NCBI RefSeq assembly: GCF_029457495.1 | Contig: NZ_CP120361.1 | Location: 4,418,001 to 4,482,000 of the forward strand | From: Chelativorans sp. AA-79 | Lineage (GTDB): Bacteria > Pseudomonadota > Alphaproteobacteria > Rhizobiales > Rhizobiaceae | DNA length: 64,000 nt | Direction: 5' to 3' | Shown here: piece by piece, positions 26,113 through 35,795 of the stretch | Numbering within the stretch: the first letter of the stretch is position 1 | Layout of the letters: every line of letters begins with the position of its first letter | Notes under the pieces: model-generated | Told to the model about the DNA's origin: nothing | Database searches by the model: none | Seen by the model: only the letters and a program-made list of their open reading frames with translations | Translations under genes and position numbers: made by a program

Positions 26113-27003
26113 ATGCGCATCATGACCTACAATATCCAGTACGGGAAAGGCCGCGACGGCCGCTACGATATTGGGCGCATCGCAGAGACCGTGGCCGATG
26201 CCGATATCATCGGCCTGCAGGAGGTGGAGGCGTATTGGAAGCGGTCCGGCGACCTGCATCAGGTGGAAGCGATCGCCGAGCGACTGCGCTCCTATTACTG
26301 GGTCTATGGAGCGACGGTGGATATCCATAAGGGCTGGATCGATGCCGACGGCAGGGCGCACAACCGGCGCCGCCAGTTCGGCAATGCGATCCTGTCGCGC
26401 TGGCCGATCCTGACCACGCGCACCTTTCTCTTTCCGGGCAAGCTCAGCCCGGTCAACGCCCATTCCATCCAGCGCGGCATTATCGAGGCCACCATCAAGA
26501 CACCAATCGGGGCCTTGAGGGTCTACTCCACGCACTTCTCTCACCTGGCGGACGAAGAGCGCATCGCCCATGCGCAGTTCGCGCTTGAGCTGCATCGCCG
26601 GGCTCAGTCCGATGGGCCGGTCTCCAGCGGCGACCATCCCGATATTTCCTGGCTTGAGAACCCGCCACCTTCCGTGCCTGCCGAAGCGATACTCATGGGC
26701 GATCTCAATATGACGCCGGACGGGCCCGCTTATCCGGTCATCGCCGGCCCCCAAAACCGCATGTATGGCCGACTTCACCGCAATGACGGCTTCGTGGATG
26801 CCTGGCTCGCCGCAGGACACAATGAGGAGGATGGCGCAACCTTCTACTGCGATTGGGAGAACAAGACCGGCTCCCGGATCGACTATATCTTCGTCACGCC
26901 CGGCCTCGCCGCGAAAATCGAAGGAGCAGACGTCTTGCGCGATGCCGACGCTTCGGACCATCAGCCGTTGGTGGTCCGTTTTTCCGAGCCGGACGCGCGA
27001 TGA
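26113..27003 (+). CDS. Endonuclease/exonuclease/phosphatase-family hydrolase inside a Dpp operon
   Basis: A 296-residue EEP-fold hydrolase, a metal-dependent phosphoesterase class. It shows the ordered motifs MTYNIQYGKGRDGR, IIGLQEVEAYW (catalytic Glu), STHFSHLADEERIAH, AILMGDLNMTPDGP (Asp/Asn) and SRIDYIFV...ASDHQPLVV (terminal His). There is no signal peptide, so it acts in the cytoplasm. It has an AAGGA site and its stop overlaps the next permease start (ATGA), so it is truly inside the importer operon. That suggests the imported compound or its product is a phosphodiester or phosphomonoester. Substrate unproven. Confidence 0.85.
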   Translation: MRIMTYNIQYGKGRDGRYDIGRIAETVADADIIGLQEVEAYWKRSGDLHQVEAIAERLRSYYWVYGATVDIHKGWIDADGRAHNRRRQFGNAILSRWPILTTRTFLFPGKLSPVNAHSIQRGIIEATIKTPIGALRVYSTHFSHLADEERIAHAQFALELHRRAQSDGPVSSGDHPDISWLENPPPSVPAEAILMGDLNMTPDGPAYPVIAGPQNRMYGRLHRNDGFVDAWLAAGHNEEDGATFYCDWENKTGSRIDYIFVTPGLAAKIEGADVLRDADASDHQPLVVRFSEPDAR

Positions 27004-27932
27004 CCGGGTTCATCTTTGTTCGCTTCGGCCGCGCGCTTCTTACGTTGTGGGCGGTGCTCACCTTCACCTTCATCGTCATGCGGCTCACCGGCGATCCGGC
27101 GAGCCAGCTTCTCCCTGACAACGCGACGGAGGAGATCATCCAACGCTTCCGAGCGCGCTGGGGCCTCGATCAGTCGATCTTCACGCAGTACCTGATCTAT
27201 ATGAAAAACCTGCTCCAGTTCGACTTCGGCGTGTCGATCGCCAACAGCCGGCCGGCGCTTGTCGTTGCTTTGGAGCGCGTCCCGGCTACGCTCCAGCTCA
27301 CGACAATCGCATTCGCGCTGACGCTGGCGCTCGGACTCCCCGCCGGGATCATTTGCGCCCTGAACAGGGGCAAATGGCCGGACCAGGCGCTGATGATGGT
27401 TTCCACACTGGGCTACAGCTTGCCGAATTTCGTGCTCGGCATCGCCTTGGTCTATATTTTCGCCCTGGCCTTTCGCCTGCTGCCCAGTTCGGGAAGTGCC
27501 ACCGCGGCCCATCTCGTCCTGCCGGTCATTACCCTCGGCTTCTCGGGTGCTGCCGTCATAGCCCGCTTTACCCGGGCGGCGGTGCTCGACGTGCTGGAGA
27601 AACCCTATATATGCGCGGCCATGGCAGGCGGGGAGAGTTATAGAGCAACCATCCTCCGCCACGTGCTCCCCAACGCGGCCATCCCTGTCGTGACCATCAT
27701 CGGCTTTACGGTTGGGGGTCTCATCGGCGGCTCGATCATTGTCGAGCAGGTTTTCGCGTGGCCGGGGATCGGACGGCTTCTGGTGGACACCGTTGGCATG
27801 CGCGATTTCGCGGTGACCCAGACGCTTGTCATGATTTTTGCCGTGGCCATGACGGCCGCCAATCTCATTGTCGACATCCTCTATGGCTTCCTCAATCCAA
27901 GAATGCAGGGGGGCAGAAATGGCCGTATTTGA
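27000..27932 (+). CDS. ABC transporter permease, DppB-like
   Basis: A 310-residue inner-membrane permease with six predicted helices. It has the DppB family N-terminus (LTFTFIVMRLTGDPASQLLP), the GYSLPNFVLGI segment and the EAA-loop region HVLPNAAIPVVTIIG. It overlaps the hydrolase stop by 4 bases and the DppC-like start by 14 bases. Confidence 0.9.
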   Translation: MTGFIFVRFGRALLTLWAVLTFTFIVMRLTGDPASQLLPDNATEEIIQRFRARWGLDQSIFTQYLIYMKNLLQFDFGVSIANSRPALVVALERVPATLQLTTIAFALTLALGLPAGIICALNRGKWPDQALMMVSTLGYSLPNFVLGIALVYIFALAFRLLPSSGSATAAHLVLPVITLGFSGAAVIARFTRAAVLDVLEKPYICAAMAGGESYRATILRHVLPNAAIPVVTIIGFTVGGLIGGSIIVEQVFAWPGIGRLLVDTVGMRDFAVTQTLVMIFAVAMTAANLIVDILYGFLNPRMQGGRNGRI

Positions 27933-28788
27933 CGCCGTACGCGTCTCCCCGCGGTTTACGAGACGCCTTGCTGCTTTTCCGCCGCTGGTGGCATTTTCCG
28001 CTGGTTGGATCGGGCTCATTCTCGTTGTCTCTCTTACCGCACCGTTTCTTGCCCCCTACGGTTACGCGGAGCAGCAGCCCTTGCTCCGCCTCCAACCGCC
28101 TTCCCTGCTCGGCTTTGACACACCCTTCCTGCTCGGCAGCGATCATCTCGGCCGCGACGTGCTGAGCCGGGCAATCTACGCGATCCGATTCTCCGCTCTC
28201 GTGGCCCTGCTCGGCACGGTGGTAGGTGCGGTGCTCGGAGTGATCGCAGGCATGGTCGCCGCCCGACTGCGCGGCTGGTGGGAGGAAACGATCATGATGA
28301 TCGTCGACATCCAGGCCTCCCTCCCTTTCCTCATCTTCGCGATCACCATCGTCGGCTTTTTCGGCAAGAGCCTTTGGCTGCTCATCCTGGTCGTCGGCTT
28401 TGCGGGCTGGGACCGTTACGCGAGACTGGCGCGCGGCCTGGTTCTGGATGCGGAGACCAAAGGTTACGCGGATGCACTGCGGGCGCTGGGTGCCGGCACA
28501 CCGCGCATCTATCTCCTCCACATCCTGCCTAATATCGCAGGTGCGCTGCTTGTGCAGATGACGCTCAACTTCCCTGAAACAATCTTGCTCGAGACCGGAA
28601 TGAGCTTTCTTGGGATGGGTATGCAGCCCCCGCTCACCTCGCTGGGCCTGATGGTGAACGATTCCCGCAACCACATCTTCACCGCGTGGTGGCTCGCAGC
28701 CGTACCGAGCGGCGTCATCGTACTAACGACGCTATCAATCTCTGTTTTTGGGGACTGGCTGCGTGACTGGCTTGGAGGCGCAGCCTAA
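27919..28788 (+). CDS. ABC transporter permease, DppC-like
   Basis: A 289-residue second permease. The family marker GSDHLGRDVLSRAIYAIRFS follows the first helix and periplasmic loop. Later, AGTPRIYLLHILPNIAGALL and the C-terminal MGMQPPLTSLGLMVND are characteristic. The start ATG at 27919 has a GGGGGG site. Last gene of the rightward operon. Confidence 0.9.
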   Translation: MAVFDAVRVSPRFTRRLAAFPPLVAFSAGWIGLILVVSLTAPFLAPYGYAEQQPLLRLQPPSLLGFDTPFLLGSDHLGRDVLSRAIYAIRFSALVALLGTVVGAVLGVIAGMVAARLRGWWEETIMMIVDIQASLPFLIFAITIVGFFGKSLWLLILVVGFAGWDRYARLARGLVLDAETKGYADALRALGAGTPRIYLLHILPNIAGALLVQMTLNFPETILLETGMSFLGMGMQPPLTSLGLMVNDSRNHIFTAWWLAAVPSGVIVLTTLSISVFGDWLRDWLGGAA

Positions 28789-29065
28789 TTGCCCCTCCGG
28801 GTGCGCGCTGGCTACCGGTCTAGGCTGCGCGCTGGTGTTTTCCGCTCTTTGCACAGGCGCAGAAGCGCTGAAGCGCGTGCCGCCGGCCAACCGCGGGAGC
28901 GCGATGGGGGCGTTCGTCGCCTTCCCTGAGATTGTTCGGCAAGGTCACGCCCATCGACTGCAGCGGCAAAGGTTGGGAATGACTTCGGGGGCGACCAGGT
29001 TTCGGACGCAGAGCATCGAAGCTGACGATCAGAAATGCATGACCATCAGTGACGTATCGGTTTCT

Positions 29066-30388
29066 TCAGTCGCATATCAGCAATTCCCGCGACAGCGCCC
29101 AACACGCTTCAATTGATTCCCGGCCGATCGTGAACTGATCTTCGACCATGAAAGCGCCCAGACCGCGAACGTACCAAGGCAATTCATAAGAAAGGACCAT
29201 GCCGGGCTCGATTTCGGTCGTTTCGTCGGCGGCAATGAAAGGCCATTCTTCGACAAAGACCGACGCTCCGACTCCATGACCAAAATGACCGCGGCAATAC
29301 ATGTCGAAGCCCTGCGCATGCATTGATCTCATGGCAGCCTCATGCACCTCCTTGAGCGCGACGCCTGGACGTAGAAGTTCCAGACCAGACTCGAACGCAT
29401 TGTGCAGGGCTTCGTGGATCGCCTTCTGATCTTCGCTCGGGCGGCCCAACACGGCGGTGCGCGCGCAATCCGAGACGTATCCGTCGATCGCACAGGCCAG
29501 GTCTAGCCGGATGATGTCGCCCCGCTCAGCCGGCCGGCCCTTGCCGGTTGCGCCGGGCCCGATGGTGATCGTACCGACTGGATAGGCTGGATCGGGATAT
29601 CCAAGTTCGATTGCCCGCTGTGTCGAGGCGCGGCGAAAGATCGCGAACAGTTCATCAGCAGTGCATCCGGGGCGGATATGGGCGATAGCAGCTCGCGCGC
29701 CGGCTTCGGCCGCCTGGGCCGCACTGCTCAGCCGCTCGATCTCTTCTGCTGACTTGATCATGCGAAGGCGACTGACGAGGCCCGAAGCGTCGGACCATCG
29801 GACATTGGGACAGGCGTCGGTGAAACACGCCGCATCGGAGGCCGGAAGAAACGCGTGCTCGGTTCCGATACGAGCGGCCCCGAGTCCGCGTCGGACCAGT
29901 GTGTCGGCAAGCAGGGAAAAGCTCTCTTCGCGGTCAAAGGTTGCGGGCTTCGCGCGCACCTGTTCCGACGGACGAGCGGCCGAAAGACGATCTACAAGCG
30001 ATCGGCCCCGAACCGATGCTATATCTATGAGATCGACCCAAACGGGGAACGGCACGACATCGCCAATGCCCGAGGCGGCGCCAAATTCTTCGACATAGAA
30101 ATCACCCACGATTGCGGTCATGGGCTCGGACGCGTCGGCGGGTACGATCAGAAAAGCGGCACCCGCACGTCGCCAGCCTGCGGCACTGCCGGGCCGCGCG
30201 CCCGCACCGTAGATGATCGACTCGGGTTGGATCAGAACGATTCCATCCAACCCGGCGGCCTGCATAAGATTTTGCGCCCGCTGGCGGTTAAGAGGTCGAA
30301 GTCCCATGAAGCTTGATTCCCTTGTCATGAGAGATGGGATCACCGAAGGCAGAGATACGGCATCGTCCGGCCGGGCCATTCCATTCAA
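29066..30388 (-). CDS. M24-family metallopeptidase (Xaa-Pro aminopeptidase-like)
   Basis: A 440-residue pita-bread-fold enzyme. The five metal ligands are visible: Asp in IRLDLACAIDG, Asp in YVSDCART, His in GHFGHGVG, Glu in VLSYELPW and Glu in FMVEDQFT. The N-terminal ~180 residues are the creatinase/prolidase N-domain. It would cleave an Xaa-Pro peptide or an amidino compound; M24 also includes creatinase. It is 10 bases downstream of the second Dpp importer, so it probably processes what that importer brings in. The start at 30388 may be 27 codons too early (alternative 30307 with AAGGGA). Confidence 0.8.
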   Translation of the reverse strand: MNGMARPDDAVSLPSVIPSLMTRESSFMGLRPLNRQRAQNLMQAAGLDGIVLIQPESIIYGAGARPGSAAGWRRAGAAFLIVPADASEPMTAIVGDFYVEEFGAASGIGDVVPFPVWVDLIDIASVRGRSLVDRLSAARPSEQVRAKPATFDREESFSLLADTLVRRGLGAARIGTEHAFLPASDAACFTDACPNVRWSDASGLVSRLRMIKSAEEIERLSSAAQAAEAGARAAIAHIRPGCTADELFAIFRRASTQRAIELGYPDPAYPVGTITIGPGATGKGRPAERGDIIRLDLACAIDGYVSDCARTAVLGRPSEDQKAIHEALHNAFESGLELLRPGVALKEVHEAAMRSMHAQGFDMYCRGHFGHGVGASVFVEEWPFIAADETTEIEPGMVLSYELPWYVRGLGAFMVEDQFTIGRESIEACWALSRELLICD

Positions 30389-30398
30389 AGAAATGACC

Positions 30399-31277
30399 TC
30401 ACCTCAAGCTGGTGTCTATTCTGTCGCGTAACCAATCGCCCAGAAGGCTGACAGAGAGCGTCGTCACCACGATAAGCATCGCGGGGGCAAACATGATCCA
30501 GGGAGCGCGTGTCATATACTCACGACCATAGCCGACCATGTTGCCAAGGCTTGTCATTGGGGGCTGAACGCCGAGACCGAGAAAGGAAAGGCTGCTTTCC
30601 ATGAGGATGACTTCCGGGAATGTCAGCGTCATGGAAACGATAAGAGTAGACGAGATATTGGGGAGGATGTGGCGCAGATATACCCGCAGCGGTCCCGCGC
30701 CAGTTTGGCGGACAGCGCTGGCGTAGCCCTGAGCGTTTGCGGAAATCGCCAGCCCGCGGGAAATGCGTGCGTAGCGCTCCCAGCCGTAGAGCCCCATCAG
30801 GCCAATGAAGAGCGGCAACGCATTTCCGAAAAAGGCGAGGACGGACAAGGAGAGGATCAGGAACGGTATGGCAGCCTGGAAATCGGCAAGCATCAGGATC
30901 ACTTGTTCGACCGCGCCGCGGAAATAGGCGGCGGCAAATCCCATCGCCGTGCCGAAGCATGCGGAGATCAGTGTCGCGCCAAAGGCGACCAGCAGGGAAA
31001 TCCGCACTGAATAAATCAGCCGCGAAAGGATGTCGCGTCCAAGCTCGTCCGTTCCAAGCCAATGCGTTGGGTCGAAAGGCGGCGCGAGCCGGTTGCCCAG
31101 ATCGAGAGCAGTGTAGTGATACGGCGCGATCAGGTCCGCGCTGAGTGCAATCAGGAGTACGAGGCCGATCCAGATCATGCCAGTGAGGACCGGGAGGGGG
31201 ATCGTGCGGCGCTTGGCCCTTCCAGCCAGCCAGGTCGCCTTTTTGCCGTAGGACGGGCCGAGGTAAGGGGCGGTCAT
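30399..31277 (-). CDS. ABC transporter permease, DppC-like (second system)
   Basis: A 292-residue permease with the marker WLGTDELGRDILSRLIYSVR, the HILPNISSTLIVS segment and C-terminal GLGVQPPMTSLGNMVGYG. I start at the ATG at 31275-31277, which follows a GGAGGACA site and lies one base past the DppB-like stop; a longer frame would read through that gene. Helix pattern is normal for the family. Confidence 0.9.
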   Translation of the reverse strand: MTAPYLGPSYGKKATWLAGRAKRRTIPLPVLTGMIWIGLVLLIALSADLIAPYHYTALDLGNRLAPPFDPTHWLGTDELGRDILSRLIYSVRISLLVAFGATLISACFGTAMGFAAAYFRGAVEQVILMLADFQAAIPFLILSLSVLAFFGNALPLFIGLMGLYGWERYARISRGLAISANAQGYASAVRQTGAGPLRVYLRHILPNISSTLIVSMTLTFPEVILMESSLSFLGLGVQPPMTSLGNMVGYGREYMTRAPWIMFAPAMLIVVTTLSVSLLGDWLRDRIDTSLR

Positions 31278-31278
31278 G

Positions 31279-32214
31279 TCAGTGTCCTCCAGCGTCGCTG
31301 GCACCGCGCAGACGCGGGTCAAGCACGCCATAAAGGAAATCTACGGTGAGGTTGGACAGCACCATCGCGATCGTGATGAGCAGCAGAATGCACTGTACGA
31401 CGGCCAGATCGCGCGCGGTAACCGAAACCACCAGCAGATTGCCTACTCCGGGCCAGGAGAATACGCTTTCCACCACGACCGCACCCGCGATCAGATTGCC
31501 GACAAGAAAGCCGACGATTGTGACTGTGGGAATTGCGGCATTCGGAAGGGCATGGCCGAGCACCACCGCCGCCCAGGGGATGCCTCTGGCGCTCGCAGCG
31601 CGGATAAAGGGTTGACCGAGGACCTCCAGCATCGCGCTTCGTACGAAGCGCGCAAGAACTGCTGCACCACCAATTCCGAGCGTGAGGATCGGTAAGATTA
31701 GATGCTGCCAGCCGCCTGCTCCGCCGGTCGGTACCCATCCGAGCCAGATGGCGAAGAACTGCACCAGCATGAGGCCGAGCACGAAACTTGGTACGGTGTA
31801 GCCGCCGACGGCGCTAACCATCACCGCTCGATCTATGGTCGTATCGCGATGCAACGCCGCATAGACGCCCGCCGGAATGCCGATCGCAAGTTTGAGGCAA
31901 AGCGCAGGCAATGTCAGCGCGAGCGTGGCGGGAATTCTCGATAGCACAAGGTCGAGAGCGGGCCCGCCACCGCGCATCGAGAGTCCAAGCTCGCCTCGGG
32001 ATATCGCCAGAAAGTACTTAAAGTACTGCAGCCAGAGCGGGTCATCGAGGCCCCATTCGCGGCGAAAAGCAGCCATTGCCTCGGGTGGGGCGTTGTCTCC
32101 CATGATGCTGATCGCGGGATCTCCGGAAAGCCTCAGAACAACAAAGGCGAATGTGACGACCAACGCGACAGTCAGGAAAGCGCGAAGGAAACGGACGACC
32201 AAGAAGCGCACCAT
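31279..32214 (-). CDS. ABC transporter permease, DppB-like (second system)
   Basis: A 311-residue permease beginning MVRFLVVRFLRAFLTVALVV, with FAFVVLRLSGDPAISIMG, GYTVPSFVLGLML and GHALPNAAIPTVTIVG as family landmarks. Its ATG overlaps the stop of the upstream ATPase (TGATG). Same helix and loop order as the DppB-like protein at 27000-27932. Confidence 0.9.
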   Translation of the reverse strand: MVRFLVVRFLRAFLTVALVVTFAFVVLRLSGDPAISIMGDNAPPEAMAAFRREWGLDDPLWLQYFKYFLAISRGELGLSMRGGGPALDLVLSRIPATLALTLPALCLKLAIGIPAGVYAALHRDTTIDRAVMVSAVGGYTVPSFVLGLMLVQFFAIWLGWVPTGGAGGWQHLILPILTLGIGGAAVLARFVRSAMLEVLGQPFIRAASARGIPWAAVVLGHALPNAAIPTVTIVGFLVGNLIAGAVVVESVFSWPGVGNLLVVSVTARDLAVVQCILLLITIAMVLSNLTVDFLYGVLDPRLRGASDAGGH

Positions 32215-33218
32215 CAGTTCAGGACCTTCGTCTGAACCGCCTGTTCGGACGCGGCATCGTGTGCAAGATGGCAGGCGATGCTTCGGCCATCCGGACCCGG
32301 TGACAGTTTGGGAGGGACGCTTCCGCAAATCGGGCGCGCTGCCGGACAGCGAGGATGAAATGCACAACCCGACGGTCTTGCTGCGGGATTTGGCGGTTCG
32401 CCTCCGAGGATGATCCGCTGCCGTCGGCACCGACCCGGGACCGGCACCGCTGAAACGAGCGCCCTGGTGTAGGGATGTGCCGGCTGCGAAAGCACATGAC
32501 GGGTTTCTCCACACTCGACGATGTTGCCGAGATACATCACGGCGACATGATGGCTTACATGGCGAACAACCTTCAGGTCATGGCTGATGAAGAGCAGGCT
32601 GACGCCCAGGTCCCGCTGAATATCCATCAATAGATTGACGACCTGCGCCTGGATCGAAACATCGAGCGCCGAAACCGGCTCGTCGCATACAAGCAGCGAG
32701 GGCTCCATGACAAGCGCGCGGGCAAGGACGACGCGTTGGCGCTGCCCGCCGGACAGCTCATGCGGGTAGCGCGTTGCAAGCTCGACACCGAGGCCCACCG
32801 CATCGAGCATGGAAAGCGCCTTTTGCTGCCGTTCCGACGCCGGCCCGATGGCGTGTATGTCCAGCGGCTCCCGAACCTGCTCCACGACGGTGAGCCGCCG
32901 ATTAAGGGCGGCAAGAGGATCCTGGTAAATCATCTGCATCGACGCCCGCATGCGTCGCCATGCAAGCGTATTCGGTGCCGGGATCTCCGCGCCACGAAAG
33001 GTAACTCTGCCTTGGTCGGGGCGCTCAAGTCCGAGTGCAATCCGTCCGGTGGTGGACTTTCCCGATCCGGATTCGCCCACAAGGGCCAGCGTGCGCCCCT
33101 GTTCAACCGAAATGGAGACGTCATCAACCGCATGGACCGCAATTTTGCGGCCGAGGACTCCTTGCCGCATCGTATAGCTGCGCGATACCCCATGAAGTTC
33201 GAGAATGTTTTTGGTCAT
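32214..33218 (-). CDS. ABC transporter ATPase, DppF-like (second system)
   Basis: A 334-residue ATPase. Walker A GESGSGKSTTGRIALGLERP, signature LSGGQRQRVVLARAL, Walker B LLVCDEPVSALDVS, and C-terminal Cys region CAFHPRCPAARPICG. It overlaps the upstream DppD-like gene by 4 bases. Confidence 0.9.
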   Translation of the reverse strand: MTKNILELHGVSRSYTMRQGVLGRKIAVHAVDDVSISVEQGRTLALVGESGSGKSTTGRIALGLERPDQGRVTFRGAEIPAPNTLAWRRMRASMQMIYQDPLAALNRRLTVVEQVREPLDIHAIGPASERQQKALSMLDAVGLGVELATRYPHELSGGQRQRVVLARALVMEPSLLVCDEPVSALDVSIQAQVVNLLMDIQRDLGVSLLFISHDLKVVRHVSHHVAVMYLGNIVECGETRHVLSQPAHPYTRALVSAVPVPGRCRRQRIILGGEPPNPAARPSGCAFHPRCPAARPICGSVPPKLSPGPDGRSIACHLAHDAASEQAVQTKVLN

Positions 33219-34243
33219 GCCGGGATTCTGTCCCTTTCACGCAACGCGGCCGCTGACAAACCATCCGCCGCCACGCACGCACACGATCGTCCCTCGTCGG
33301 CCGTGATGAGTGGCGGCGCAGCCGCATCGCAAACATCGAGGCGTTTTGGGCAGCGAGGCGCAAAGGGACAGCCGGGCGGCATATGCACTGGCTCGGGCAC
33401 CTGCCCCTCTATGGGGACCAGGCGTGTCTGATCCCTCTCGAATGAAGGGAGAGCCGCCAGCAACCCCTGGGTGTATGGGTGGCGCGGGCTCGCAAAGAGT
33501 TCTTCGGCCGGCGCCGTCTCCACGATCCGGCCGCCATACATAACCATAATGCGCTCGCATGTCTCGGAGACGACCCCGAGATCGTGGCTGATCAGAACCA
33601 GCGCCATCCCGGTTTCCTGCCTGATCGTCGTCATCAGATCGAGGATCTGAGCCTGAATCGTGGCGTCAAGCGCGGTCGTAGGCTCGTCGGCGACGAGAAG
33701 ATCCGGTTCGCCGGCCAGCGCCGCCGCGATCATGACCCTCTGGTTTTGGCCGCCCGACAACTCATGCGGAAACGCGTCCAGTCGGCGGGCCGCATCGGGC
33801 AGGCCGACAAGATCAAGGAGACATTTCGCCTCCGCGCGGATCGCGCGTCCCGAAAGACCGCGATGCCGCGCCAGGACCTCGCCGATCTGCTGCCCGATGC
33901 GGATAACAGGGTTAAGCGCGCTCGCCGGGTCCTGGAAGATCATCGCGATCCGCCCGCCGCGTATCTGGTCGAGCCGGGGGCCCTCCATTCGCAGGAGTTC
34001 CTCTCCATCCAGGCGAACGCTTCCCGAAACTGTCGCCGTTTTTGGCAGCAGCCCGAGCGCGGCAAGCCAAGTCACCGATTTTCCGCTGCCCGACTCGCCA
34101 ACGACGCCCAATGCTTCGCCACGGCCCACCGTGAGGTCGATCCCACGAACGACGCGAACGCCATCGAATTCGACGGTCAGCTCCTCCATGGTGATGAGCG
34201 CCGGCGAAGCAGGGCTTTGGTTGCGTCCCTTATTGTTGGGCAT
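33215..34243 (-). CDS. ABC transporter ATPase, DppD-like (second system)
   Basis: A 342-residue ATPase. Walker A GESGSGKSVTWLAALGLLP, signature LSGGQNQRVMIAAAL, Walker B LLVADEPTTALDATI, and oligopeptide C-domain CPFAPRCPKRLDVCD. The start is uncertain: the ATG at 34241-34243 overlaps the binding-protein stop by 14 bases, while the ATG at 34189 begins closer to the domain. Neither has a strong ribosome site, so translation may be coupled to the upstream gene. Confidence 0.88.
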   Translation of the reverse strand: MPNNKGRNQSPASPALITMEELTVEFDGVRVVRGIDLTVGRGEALGVVGESGSGKSVTWLAALGLLPKTATVSGSVRLDGEELLRMEGPRLDQIRGGRIAMIFQDPASALNPVIRIGQQIGEVLARHRGLSGRAIRAEAKCLLDLVGLPDAARRLDAFPHELSGGQNQRVMIAAALAGEPDLLVADEPTTALDATIQAQILDLMTTIRQETGMALVLISHDLGVVSETCERIMVMYGGRIVETAPAEELFASPRHPYTQGLLAALPSFERDQTRLVPIEGQVPEPVHMPPGCPFAPRCPKRLDVCDAAAPPLITADEGRSCACVAADGLSAAALRERDRIPA

Positions 34244-35795
34244 AGGCAGGATTGAGCGGGCCGAAGTCCAAATCGAGCGTCTGCCCGGCCACCCAGGTGA
34301 TGTCCTTGCGCTTGGCGTAGAACTGGCCCGAGCCATGCAGGATCACGCAGGGAGGATCATCGTAGCTGGTGATTTCGAGCATCTTGCGGAGAATCGGCCG
34401 GCGTGCTTGCGGGTCTGAAATCGCCTTCAGTTTCTCGCCGAGACTGAAATACTCCTCATTCTTCCAGATGCCGTCCCTGACATTTACCCCCGATGGTCCG
34501 AATACGCGCCAAGCATGGCCGAGCGGATCCGGGAAGGTGGCCGTGTTGGAACTGTCGAAGATCGCGTTGATCGGTTCGGTCTTTATCTGGGCGAAGTTCT
34601 CCATCATCTGGATTTCGACATTGATCCCGACGGCGCGCCACATCTCGATCATGGCCTGAGCGCCTGCGACCTGGTTCGGATAATAGTTGTTAAGCAATCT
34701 GTAGGTGATGGTCTCACCGTCATAGCCGGCCTCACGCAGGAGTTGGCGGGCTAAATCCGGGTCATATGCGAGGGCAGGAAAGTCCTCGATATATGCTTCG
34801 CCGAAGCTGGGGAGTTGATAGCCGTTGGGAATGTGAAGCCTGCCCTGCCAAAGCGCGCCGACGAAGGCCTCACGGTCGATTGCAAGGCTGAGGGCGCGGC
34901 GGACGCCGACTTTGCCAAGGATCGGGCCGGTCGTATCGATGTTCAGAGCACGGATATTTTGAACTGGGCCGCCGGCGATTTCGAGTTCTTGGTATTTCTC
35001 TATCTCCGCGAACATGTCGGGCGAAAGATCGGTGACGAAGTCCACCTCGCCCGCGACGAGCGCATTCATCCGCGAGGCCAGTTCCGGAACAATTCGGAAA
35101 TGGACGCCGGCAAAGGGCGGCAGCCCTCCCCAATAGTCCTCATGCGCGGCCAGGACGACTTCCACGTCGAGCGTCTGGCTTACGATGCGGTAGGGTCCGG
35201 TGCCGACCGGTGCCTCCGTCCAGACGTCCCAGCTGCCTGCAGCGTCGAACGCGCGCTTGCTCACGATCTCCGCCCCCCAGGACGCGAGCCGCTTCTCGAG
35301 CAGTGCATCTTCGATTTTGGTATGAATGATGACGGTATGACTGTTCACGATCTCGACCCTGTCGATCGTCTCCAGGGTCTCCATCGCGGTCGCATTTCCC
35401 GCCATATCGGGGCCAAGCAGGTGCTGCGGACTTAGGCTGAAGGCGACGTCTTCCGCCGTGAACGCGCCACCATCGTGGAAGGTCACGCCCTCGCGAAGGA
35501 AAAGACGAAGCGCCCGCCCGCTAACGCGCTCCCAGCGTTCGGCCAAGGCCGGGCGCAGCGCCATCCTTGGAGTCTGATCGAAGGCTATCAGCGTGTCGAA
35601 CATCTGCGACACAACCCGCCGGGTTGCCGTATGTGTGACAAGCACGGGTTCGACGGTGGGAGGGAACCCCGACATACCGACCTTGAGTGTCCTGCGCGTG
35701 ATGTCCTGCGCATGCCCGGAAGGTACTTGGGTCATGGCAAGGAGGCCGCCCGCCGCTCCCGCCATCAGTAGATTTCGTCGCGTTATCGAGACCAT
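34230..35795 (-). CDS. Peptide-type ABC binding protein (SBP_bac_5), Tat-exported (second system)
   Basis: A 521-residue periplasmic binding protein. The N-terminus MVSITRRNLLMAGAAGGLLA has a twin-arginine motif. The mature region (FPPTVEPVLVTHTATRRVVS, MFDTLIAFDQ) parallels the binding protein at 22536. I start at the ATG at 35793-35795, preceded by GGAGAG. First gene of the leftward six-gene operon ending in the M24 peptidase. Confidence 0.87.
   Translation of the reverse strand: MVSITRRNLLMAGAAGGLLAMTQVPSGHAQDITRRTLKVGMSGFPPTVEPVLVTHTATRRVVSQMFDTLIAFDQTPRMALRPALAERWERVSGRALRLFLREGVTFHDGGAFTAEDVAFSLSPQHLLGPDMAGNATAMETLETIDRVEIVNSHTVIIHTKIEDALLEKRLASWGAEIVSKRAFDAAGSWDVWTEAPVGTGPYRIVSQTLDVEVVLAAHEDYWGGLPPFAGVHFRIVPELASRMNALVAGEVDFVTDLSPDMFAEIEKYQELEIAGGPVQNIRALNIDTTGPILGKVGVRRALSLAIDREAFVGALWQGRLHIPNGYQLPSFGEAYIEDFPALAYDPDLARQLLREAGYDGETITYRLLNNYYPNQVAGAQAMIEMWRAVGINVEIQMMENFAQIKTEPINAIFDSSNTATFPDPLGHAWRVFGPSGVNVRDGIWKNEEYFSLGEKLKAISDPQARRPILRKMLEITSYDDPPCVILHGSGQFYAKRKDITWVAGQTLDLDFGPLNPAYAQQ

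Noticed and set aside
28789..29065. Possible gene or terminator between the two convergent Dpp operons
   Set aside because: Only a short direct repeat TGCGCGCTGG is visible; no stable hairpin with T-run and no plausible protein.
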